Below, in pieces: positions 1 to 5,186 of a stretch of 9,282 nucleotides of DNA. The position numbers and the translations under genes were made by a program. The stretch's first letter is position 1, and the number at the start of each line of letters is the position of its first letter. Below the pieces are notes generated by a model that saw only the letters and a program-made list of their open reading frames with translations, was not told the DNA's origin and did no database searches. The stretch is from Sulfuricella sp. GTDB taxonomy: Bacteria; Pseudomonadota; Gammaproteobacteria; Burkholderiales; Sulfuricellaceae. The stretch lies in assembly GCA_030691435.1 (NCBI GenBank), contig JAUYEK010000392.1, positions 1-9,282 of the forward strand. The letters are read 5' to 3'.

Positions 1-482
1 CACTGTTGCTCTTCCAGCAGCACGTCAAATTTTTCGTTTGTGATGTGCACACTCGCTTCCGCCTTCCCGTCAAAGCGCAAGCCCAGGTGATAGACCCCCC
101 GGCGCATTTTGCCCAAAGGGATGAAGTAGCTCTCGCCCTCAGGGCTTCGCCACTGCCGTAACGCCTCCACACCCCACACGCCATTGGCGGGAACGGCATC
201 AGGCAGGGGGTAATGGGCGCAGAGTTCCTTGGTGTACTTGAGGATGGCGAAAAGCTCCTCCACCTCCAGGGAAGAAGAAGAGGGGAGGTAGCGCCGCACA
301 TGACTGCGGGTAGCCGCAACGCCGGATGAAAAACTCAGGCGGCCGCTGCACTCACCCTCATGACAGCGGGTGCATACGGTGTTGAATTTTACCGCCGTTG
401 ACCGAGACACTTCTGCCGCGCCGGTCTGAATATGGAACAGGCTGGCGACCACGAGGGCAATGAACGATAAGCAGTGTTTCAT
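1..482 (-). CDS. secreted c-type cytochrome-like protein, partial (C-terminus beyond window)
   Basis: Open frame of 160 codons running off the left edge with no stop; the only in-frame ATG is at 482, because an in-frame TGA lies nine codons upstream. Residues 1-23 form a hydrophobic, signal-peptide-like segment (LSFIALVVASLF, then Thr-Gly-Ala-Ala). A single heme c motif C-T-R-C-H occupies residues 37-41, followed by another Cys at 45. The part seen after about residue 85 is rich in alternating hydrophobic/charged residues and contains no second CxxCH; it may be a separate beta-rich domain. I do not recognise the family. Covalent heme attachment in the periplasm is inferred from the motif plus export signal. 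It lies 70 nt downstream of dps on the same strand, so co-transcription is possible, but no convincing Shine-Dalgarno is visible. A mono-heme electron carrier or sensor is the most that can be said. Confidence 0.7.
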   Translation of the reverse strand, partial: MKHCLSFIALVVASLFHIQTGAAEVSRSTAVKFNTVCTRCHEGECSGRLSFSSGVAATRSHVRRYLPSSSSLEVEELFAILKYTKELCAHYPLPDAVPANGVWGVEALRQWRSPEGESYFIPLGKMRRGVYHLGLRFDGKAEASVHITNEKFDVLLEEQQ

Positions 483-552
483 GAAATGCGAGATTGCGGG
501 TCAACGGGGGTGTCGTACCGCGCTCCCGCGAAGCCGCATTCAAGCTGTTTGC

Positions 553-1047
553 CTATTTTTCCAGCAGGCTGCGCAGCATCCAGGCGGTTTTCTCGTGGAC
601 TTCGAGACGTTGTGTCAGCAAATCCGCCGTGGGTTGGTCATCGGCAGCATCCGCCACCGGAAAAAGCTTGCGCGCAGTGCGCGCGGTCGCCTCCTGAGCG
701 GAGACCAGGTGGCGGATCATGTCGTTGGCCTTGGGCACGCCCTCGACTTCCTTGATCGATGCCAGCTTGACGAATTCTTTGTAGGTGCCGGGCGCCGGAT
801 AGCCGAGCGCGCGTATACGTTCGGCGATCATGTCGAGCGCGTTCCACTGCTCGGTGTATTGAGCCATGAACATCAGATGCAGGCTGTTGAACTGCGGGCC
901 GGTCACGTTCCAGTGGAAGTTGTGGGTCATCAGATACAGCGTGTAGCTGTCGGCAAGCAGGCCGGACAAGCCTCGAACGATCTTCTCCCGGTCGGCGGCG
1001 TTGATGCCAATGTCGATGGAAGGGGTCTTGGTTTTCTTGGTAGCCAT
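553..1047 (-). CDS. dps: Dps-family ferritin-like DNA-protection protein
   Basis: A 164-residue protein, the usual Dps length. Family function: a dodecameric cytoplasmic shell that oxidises Fe(II), preferably with H2O2, and stores ferric iron, limiting Fenton damage. The signature [10 protein letters not shown] (42-51) and LH at 56-57 give inter-subunit ferroxidase ligands His45 and His57; the facing-subunit ligands are Asp72 and Glu76 in D-M-I-A-E-R-I-R. By spacing from E. coli (His63 to Asp67) the fifth ligand position is Met61, not Asp/Glu. The Lys/Thr-rich N-terminus (ATKKTKTPS) could act in DNA binding, as in E. coli Dps; this is inference. The conserved C-terminal [20 protein letters not shown] supports the assignment. 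An AAAGGA ribosome site lies about 10 nt before the ATG. It sits downstream of oxyR on the same strand with a 245-nt gap, so it probably has its own promoter. Confidence 0.95.
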   Translation of the reverse strand: MATKKTKTPSIDIGINAADREKIVRGLSGLLADSYTLYLMTHNFHWNVTGPQFNSLHLMFMAQYTEQWNALDMIAERIRALGYPAPGTYKEFVKLASIKEVEGVPKANDMIRHLVSAQEATARTARKLFPVADAADDQPTADLLTQRLEVHEKTAWMLRSLLEK

Positions 1048-1145
1048 GATCAGGTTTTCCTTTCAAATTAACGTTAGCACAGGGTTGAACAACAAAATCT
1101 CCAGGGGCGCCTACTGCGCCATGGTAAATTTGTTCTCAGAAATTC

Positions 1146-1159
1146 ATGATAAAAATCAA
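1146..1159 (-). promoter_or_regulatory. FNR/ANR-like box upstream of dps
   Basis: On the minus strand the sequence is TTGAT-TTTT-ATCAT, matching the FNR/CRP-family consensus TTGAT-N4-ATCAA at 9 of 10 defined positions. Its centre lies about 105 nt upstream of the dps start. A weak -10 candidate (TACCAT, plus coordinates 1121-1126) is near the position expected for activation from this site, but the spacing is about 3 bp short of the textbook class II arrangement. A chance match in AT-rich sequence is quite possible. Confidence 0.3.
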
Positions 1160-1162
1160 TGA

Positions 1163-1188
1163 TGTCCGGCATTCATGAACCTCGGACA
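1163..1188. repeat. 26-bp dyad upstream of dps
   Basis: Perfect 8-bp palindrome TTCATGAA (1172-1179) symmetrically flanked by TGTCCG (1163-1168) and CGGACA (1183-1188), all on one centre at 1175.5. Only the three positions on each side between core and arms fail to pair. It could be an operator for a dimeric regulator or a hairpin; it does not match a Fur, OxyR or FNR consensus. It lies in the dps-oxyR gap, about 125 nt upstream of dps. Confidence 0.35.
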
Positions 1189-1204
1189 ATCACAAAGAAT
1201 CGTA

Positions 1205-1230
1205 GGGTGGATAAGCGTAGCGCATCCACC
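1205..1230. repeat. dispersed palindromic repeat (GGTGGAT...ATCCACC type)
   Basis: Arms GGTGGAT (1206-1212) and ATCCACC (1224-1230), with an inner stem GCG (1215-1217)/CGC (1221-1223) around the loop TAG and an AA bulge on the left arm. From memory this closely resembles a short intergenic repeat, GGGTGGATAAGCG...GCGCATCCACC, found scattered in many beta- and gammaproteobacterial genomes. It lies downstream of oxyR but has no following T-tract, so it is not a classical terminator. Confidence 0.6.
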
Positions 1231-1292
1231 GTGCCAGCGCTGGATTCTTCAGTTGGTGATAATTATCCAGTTTATTCATACCAAGTATAGTT

Positions 1293-2231
1293 TCAAGTCG
1301 GCACTTGGTCGCCCTTGTCCACTCGGGTTTCGATCAGCCGATAAATCGGATTATTCATGCCCTTTACGGCGGCGACAATCGCTTCAATCGCTTCGGGGCG
1401 GCTGAAGCCGCGTCGCCAAGCCAGGGCCACGCGGCGGGCTGGTTCGGGCGGTTCGAAGGGTATGGCGCAGACCATGTCCGAGCGATAGGGGCCGGACATG
1501 GCGCTCGCCGGCAGGACGGAGATGCCGTAACCGGACGCTACCATGCAACGGATGGTTTCGATGGAATGGCCCTGGAGCATGGAGCCTTCTGCGTGGCTGA
1601 TGTCCGGGCAAGCATCGAGCACCTGTTCTCTGAAGCAGTTGCCCGCCTTGAGAACCAGCACATCATCGCCCCGTACTTCATCGGCGGCAATCATTTCGCG
1701 CTTGGCCCAGGGATGCTGCGGCGGAACGATTACCAGGAAAGGTTCGTCGTAGAGGGGGCGGGTTTCGATACCGGGAATATCGAAGGGCAACGCGATGATG
1801 GCGGCGTCCACCGTGCCGTATTTCAGATAATCGGCCTGCAAGGCCGTCATGTTTTCCTCGATGTAGAGGGTCAGTTCCGGCGCCGTCTGACGCATGGATG
1901 CGATCAGTTCCGGCAGCAGGTAGGGGCCGATGGTGTGGATCACCCCAAGCCGGAATTCTCCGACCAAGGGATTTTTGCCTGTCTGGGCTACCATTTCCAC
2001 CCGGTGTGCCTCATCCAGCGCCTTGCGCGCTTGCGCCACCACCTGTTGCCCCAGATCGGTAAGAGCGACATGGCCCTTGGCTCGCTCGATCAGCGTTACT
2101 CCAAGTTGAAGTTCCAGGTTTTGAAGGGCGATGCTCAAGGTCGGCTGACTGATGTGGCATCGTTCAGCCGCCCGACTGAAGGAGCGCTCGTCGGCGAAAG
2201 CGACCAGATAACGCAAAGTGGAAAGTTTCAT
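1293..2231 (-). CDS. oxyR: LysR-family peroxide sensor OxyR
   Basis: A 312-residue LysR-type regulator. Residues 1-60 hold the winged helix-turn-helix (MKLSTLRYLVAFADERSFSRAA, then CHISQPTLS). The substrate/redox domain carries Cys199 (KAGNCFREQ) and Cys208 (LDACPD), the same numbers as the E. coli OxyR disulfide pair, so H2O2 sensing by disulfide formation is strongly expected. Further Cys at 25, 229 and 255 are not part of the known switch. I chose the ATG at 2231, not the longer in-frame extension to 2363: it starts the conserved N-terminus, has a GAGG site 7 nt upstream, and the extension would run through the intergenic regulatory DNA. The gene is divergent from the cytochrome c peroxidase and shares its control region, implying direct regulation and probable autoregulation. 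No tight promoter of its own could be assigned. Confidence 0.95.
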   Translation of the reverse strand: MKLSTLRYLVAFADERSFSRAAERCHISQPTLSIALQNLELQLGVTLIERAKGHVALTDLGQQVVAQARKALDEAHRVEMVAQTGKNPLVGEFRLGVIHTIGPYLLPELIASMRQTAPELTLYIEENMTALQADYLKYGTVDAAIIALPFDIPGIETRPLYDEPFLVIVPPQHPWAKREMIAADEVRGDDVLVLKAGNCFREQVLDACPDISHAEGSMLQGHSIETIRCMVASGYGISVLPASAMSGPYRSDMVCAIPFEPPEPARRVALAWRRGFSRPEAIEAIVAAVKGMNNPIYRLIETRVDKGDQVPT

Positions 2232-2282
2232 AAAGACCTCATGTTCTGTTCGTCCCATCGAATTTGCTATAACCCGCCAGGC

Positions 2283-2319
2283 ATAGCCAGAAACTATACG
2301 GTGTATATAAAAAAACAAT
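2283..2319. promoter_or_regulatory. OxyR tetramer-type binding site
   Basis: Four elements start exactly 11 bp apart, as in the OxyR consensus ATAG, CTAT, ATAG, CTAT at 0/11/22/33: ATAG at 2283, CTAT at 2294, ATAT at 2305 and CAAT at 2316 (4/4, 4/4, 3/4 and 3/4 matches). The inner A of the first half-site (2292) also fits; its T is replaced by C (2288). The site lies between oxyR and the peroxidase gene, with its right end 10 bp before the peroxidase -35, a position that suits activation there and autoregulation of oxyR. Binding itself is inferred. Confidence 0.7.
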
Positions 2320-2329
2320 AACAAAAACA

Positions 2330-2359
2330 TTGACTTATGTTTAAGCGCAATATTATCAT
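2330..2359 (+). promoter_or_regulatory. sigma70-type promoter for the cytochrome c peroxidase
   Basis: -35 TTGACT (2330-2335, 5/6) and -10 TATCAT (2354-2359, 5/6) with an 18-bp spacer; an alternative -10 TATTAT (2351-2356, 5/6) would give 15 bp. The sub-optimal spacing is what one expects of an activator-dependent promoter, with the OxyR-type site directly upstream. Predicted transcription start near 2363-2366, leaving a 5' leader of about 70 nt. Confidence 0.5.
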
Positions 2360-2435
2360 ACAAAACGGGATAACACTATCCGAATAACATTCGATTCATT
2401 TTAATGCGTTTTTTCACTGAAGAAGGAGAAGCACT

Positions 2436-3446
2436 ATGTCAAAGCATCGTATCTCGTTTCTTACCGTCATTGTGGCGGCATCCATGGTTGGTGCCAGCAT
2501 GGCGAATGCTGCAAACAGTAAAGAACCGATTCAGCCCATCGCGGCGGTCAAGGCCAAGAATCCGGCCCTGGCCGAACTCGGCAAGAAGCTTTTCTTCGAT
2601 CCCCGATTGTCCAAGTCCGGCTTCATTTCCTGCAATTCCTGCCACAATCTCTCCATGGGCGGCACCGACAACCTAAAAACCTCGATCGGTCACAACTGGA
2701 ATCAGGGGCCGATCAACGCTCCGACGGTGCTTAACTCCAGCATGAACGTGGCCCAATTCTGGGACGGTCGGGCCAAAGATCTGAAGGCCCAGGCTGGCGG
2801 CCCCATCGCCAATCCTGGCGAGATGGCCTCGACCCATGAACTGGCGGTGAACGTGCTGCAATCGATGCCCGCCTACGTCGCCGAGTTCAAGGCGGTTTTC
2901 GGCTCCGACAAGGTGAGTATCGACGAGGTAACCAAAGCCATTGCCGCCTTCGAGGAAACCCTGGTGACGCCAAACTCCCGTTTTGACAAATGGCTGAAGG
3001 GCGACAAGAAAGCTTTGAACGCCGCCGAGACTGCCGGCTACAAGCTGTTCAAGGACAGCGGATGTGTCGCCTGCCATAACGGACCGGCCGTAGGCGGGAA
3101 TTCCTTCCAGAAAATGGGCGTGGTCGCGCCTTACAAAGCCAACAGCCCGGCGGAGGGTCGTTCGGCGGTGACCGGCAAGGATGCAGATCGCTTCAACTTC
3201 AAGGTGCCGACCCTGCGCAATGTGGAATTGACCTATCCCTACTTCCACGATGGCGAGGCTGCCACCCTCACGCAGGCCGTTGAAACCATGGGTCGTATTC
3301 AATTGGGCAAGAAGTTCAGCGATGACGAAAACGCCAAGATCGTTGCCTTCCTGAAGACGCTGACCGGTGACCAGCCATCGTTCAAGATGCCGATCCTGCC
3401 GCCGTCATCCGATAAAACGCCACGTCCGCAACCTTTCGGCAAATAA
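2436..3446 (+). CDS. ccp: di-heme cytochrome c peroxidase (CcpA/MauG family), periplasmic
   Basis: A 336-residue protein that reduces H2O2 to water in the periplasm with electrons from small cytochromes c. Signal peptide 1-26 (cleavage after ASMANA). Peroxidatic low-potential heme motif C66-N-S-C-H70; electron-transfer heme motif C210-V-A-C-H214. Other family landmarks: His86 in TSIGHNW, the displaceable distal ligand of the resting low-potential heme; Trp109 in FWDGRA between the hemes; Met285 in the AVETMGRIQLG segment as the expected axial ligand of the high-potential heme; and PTLRNVELTYPYFHDG (258-273). All argue for the classical enzyme rather than MauG. AAGGAG sits 7 nt before the ATG. 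It is divergent from oxyR, preceded by an OxyR-type site and followed by its own terminator, so it is probably a monocistronic peroxide-induced unit. The Pro-rich tail (321-335) is variable in the family. Confidence 0.95.
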   Translation: MSKHRISFLTVIVAASMVGASMANAANSKEPIQPIAAVKAKNPALAELGKKLFFDPRLSKSGFISCNSCHNLSMGGTDNLKTSIGHNWNQGPINAPTVLNSSMNVAQFWDGRAKDLKAQAGGPIANPGEMASTHELAVNVLQSMPAYVAEFKAVFGSDKVSIDEVTKAIAAFEETLVTPNSRFDKWLKGDKKALNAAETAGYKLFKDSGCVACHNGPAVGGNSFQKMGVVAPYKANSPAEGRSAVTGKDADRFNFKVPTLRNVELTYPYFHDGEAATLTQAVETMGRIQLGKKFSDDENAKIVAFLKTLTGDQPSFKMPILPPSSDKTPRPQPFGK

Positions 3447-3464
3447 ACCGGCATCGGAATTTTT

Positions 3465-3492
3465 CGGGGGCATAATGCCTCCGTTTTTTTTT
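3465..3492 (+). terminator. Rho-independent terminator after the peroxidase gene
   Basis: Seven-pair stem CGGGGGC (3465-3471) / GCCTCCG (3477-3483) with one G-U pair, loop ATAAT, followed by nine T (3484-3492). It begins 19 nt after the stop codon. The opposite strand has no T-run after the hairpin, so it does not serve ftrD. Confidence 0.9.
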
Positions 3493-3581
3493 GGTAAAGC
3501 ACTACCATTGGGGCAGACTCGATTGGTTTGTCGGCACTAACTTTTGGAAAAGACGCCGATATTGCCGGGGTGCGCAACCTT

Positions 3582-4988
3582 CTACCATATAAAAAACAGG
3601 AAGCCCCATGGCAGCACGACACCTCCGATAGCCGTGGCCAGGCAGGCCTGCGCCATCAGTCTTGCCGTGCGGGACGCGCCGGGCAGGGCGAACAGCATGC
3701 GCCCGCCGAGCCACAGGCTCCATAGCGCGGCCAAGGCCAGCAGCGCGCCGCGCACTTCGGGCAGCCAGGGCATGATCAGCCCTTCCGCCTTGAGCAGGGT
3801 GACGGTAAGGGATGACAGCCCGAGGAACACGCCCAGCCCGCCCATGGGGATCAGCGCATAGGCGAGCCAGCGCGCATTCTGCTTCGTGTTTCCCGGTAGC
3901 AGCGCGCCGGCCAGCCGCAGCCAGATGGTGATCCAGCCGCCCAGGATCAGCGCGGTGGCGCCGATGTAGGCGAGCACGACTAGGCCGTCGAGCCAGGTGA
4001 ACACGTCGTTGGCCTCCGGGTAGTGGGTCAGCAGCCACCAGGGCGCGTTGTCCTGGAGCAGGGCGAAGGAATCGCGCTCGATCAGCCACTCGGCGACGCG
4101 GGTCTTGACCGCCACGAACCAGGGCGACGACGACCACTGGAACGCGCCCACCGCCGCGCCGATGATGCCGAACACCAGCAGCCGCGCTTCCCATGCGTTG
4201 GCCTCGGCGGGTTTCAGGTTGGCGACTTCCGATCCCGGCAGGCGCGGGGATAGCGCAACGGCGTTGCGGTGCCCGCTGCAACGCCCGCACATGTGGCACT
4301 GCGAGCCGCTTTTCATGCGTCGCATGTCGATCAGCGGGGCGCAGTCGACCGGCGTTGGGTGAGTCGGGGCCGCAGCGTCCCAGCGTTCGCGATCCACCCT
4401 GAAATGCACCGGTGCAAGCCGGGCGAGCAGGGCGAACACGCCGGAGACCGGGCACAGGTGGCGGCACCAGACGCGCTTGCCCCTGCCGTAGACGAAGCCG
4501 ACGGCGACCGCGACGACAGTAGAGCCGCCCAGCACCAGCAGGACGGCCTTGGGGTATTCGTAGACGCTCACCAGTTGGCCGTACACCGTGGTGATGACGA
4601 AGGCGGCGAAGGGCCAGCCGCCCCACTTCAGCCAGCGCGGCACCGGACGGCCCAGGCCGTGGCGGCTGGCGAGCTCGGTGAGCGTGCCTTCCGGGCAGAA
4701 TACGCCGCACCATACCCGCCCCAAAGCGAGCGTGGAGACGATCACGAACGGCCACCAGATGCCCCAGAACATGAACTGGGCGAGCAGGGTGAGGTTGTTC
4801 AGCACGCTGGCGCCGGTCCCCGGCAGGGGAAGAAAGGCCGGCGCCGTCACCAGGGCCAGGTAGAAAACCACCACCGCCCATTGCACGCCGATGATGAGGC
4901 AGCGGTTGCGCCGCATGGCGTCGCCCAGGCGCTGCAGGCGCGAAGCGGGCTGCGCTGGCATGGGGTGGAAGAATATCGGTTGTTCCAT
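3582..4988 (-). CDS. ftrD: FtrD-like membrane polyferredoxin (NapH/NosR/CcoG-related 4Fe-4S protein)
   Basis: A 468-residue multi-pass membrane protein. Membrane segments are visible near 31-52, 67-90, 125-144, 147-167, 268-284, 335-358, 373-396, 412-433 and 447-467. Cysteine motifs: C94-GVF-C98-P and C175-RHL-C179-P, the paired CxxxCP of the NapH/NosR/CcoG class, plus a ferredoxin-like set C216, C231-HM-C234-GR-C237. The sequence around WWPFVIVSTLALGRVWCGVFCPEG agrees with my memory of FtrD from the Bordetella/Brucella FtrABCD ferrous iron systems, where it is thought to pass electrons across the inner membrane. Context agrees: FtrA-like P19 lies two genes upstream on the same strand. The start is the first ATG after the REP pair; no Shine-Dalgarno is evident, and later ATGs (residues 10, 25) are possible. 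A copper-related or other NapH-like role cannot be excluded. Confidence 0.8.
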   Translation of the reverse strand: MEQPIFFHPMPAQPASRLQRLGDAMRRNRCLIIGVQWAVVVFYLALVTAPAFLPLPGTGASVLNNLTLLAQFMFWGIWWPFVIVSTLALGRVWCGVFCPEGTLTELASRHGLGRPVPRWLKWGGWPFAAFVITTVYGQLVSVYEYPKAVLLVLGGSTVVAVAVGFVYGRGKRVWCRHLCPVSGVFALLARLAPVHFRVDRERWDAAAPTHPTPVDCAPLIDMRRMKSGSQCHMCGRCSGHRNAVALSPRLPGSEVANLKPAEANAWEARLLVFGIIGAAVGAFQWSSSPWFVAVKTRVAEWLIERDSFALLQDNAPWWLLTHYPEANDVFTWLDGLVVLAYIGATALILGGWITIWLRLAGALLPGNTKQNARWLAYALIPMGGLGVFLGLSSLTVTLLKAEGLIMPWLPEVRGALLALAALWSLWLGGRMLFALPGASRTARLMAQACLATAIGGVVLPWGFLFFIW

Positions 4989-4992
4989 TTTT

Positions 4993-5021
4993 ATGATTTA
5001 GCTTTCATCCCAAATTGTCCA
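4993..5021 (-). promoter_or_regulatory. possible promoter immediately before ftrD
   Basis: On the minus strand -35 TGGACA (5016-5021, 5/6) and -10 AATCAT (4993-4998, 4/6) are separated by 17 bp. Transcription would start within about 2 nt of the ftrD ATG, giving a leaderless or nearly leaderless message. That fits the absence of a ribosome binding site but is a weak prediction. Confidence 0.25.
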
Positions 5022-5037
5022 TTGGAATGCTCGTGCA

Positions 5038-5119
5038 TGTAGGAGCGCCGCCCTCGGCGCGAAAAACGCACCGGCGTCATCCTGTTTCCACTAATCGCGG
5101 CGAGGGCGCCGCTCCCACA
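5038..5119. repeat. REPIN: two REP-like hairpin elements in inverted orientation
   Basis: Element one (5038-5062) and element two (5095-5119, inverted) are 25 nt each and identical at 22 positions, with a 32-nt spacer. Each folds into a six-pair hairpin with a four-base loop: GCGCCG-CCCT-CGGCGC (5045-5060) and, read on the opposite strand, GCGGCG-CCCT-CGCCGC (5112-5097). Two of the three differences are the two sides of one base pair, so pairing is preserved. The TGT(A/G)GGAG head before the hairpin resembles REP elements mobilised by RAYT transposases. It fills the gap between the porin and ftrD, where it could stabilise the upstream mRNA or reduce read-through. Confidence 0.8.
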
Positions 5120-5186
5120 GGTGTGGGCTGAACTTTGTGGCTAATCAGGCATTCCTTTGTCTGCGGTCATGGGCGATTAATTAAGC

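Noticed and set aside
358..543. Short minus-strand frame starting upstream of the cytochrome-like gene
   Set aside because: Overlaps the better frame, which has a signal peptide and CTRCH heme motif; this one lacks any feature.
460..1071. A 203-codon plus-strand open frame across dps
   Set aside because: Antisense shadow of dps, which is a full-length, well-conserved protein.
1258..1267. GATAATTATC palindrome as a Fur half-site or terminator
   Set aside because: Only 10 bp, no second hexamer at Fur spacing, no T-run; it lies just beyond the oxyR stop and is likely chance in AT-rich sequence.
1305..2321. A 338-codon plus-strand open frame
   Set aside because: It is antisense to oxyR, whose helix-turn-helix and redox cysteines are unmistakable; the translation has no recognisable domain and arises from GC-rich codon bias.
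2366..2382. GGATA-ACAC-TATCC small inverted repeat in the peroxidase leader
   Set aside because: Five-pair stem with a flanking mismatch; too weak to call a riboswitch or operator.
3465..3492. Bidirectional terminator serving ftrD
   Set aside because: On the minus strand the hairpin is followed by GAAAAATTCC-type sequence without a T-run, and it lies about 90 nt from the ftrD stop.
3502..4881. A 459-codon minus-strand open frame overlapping ftrD
   Set aside because: Same strand, other frame; Arg/Gly/Pro-rich with no motifs, whereas the ftrD frame shows membrane segments and all iron-sulfur motifs.
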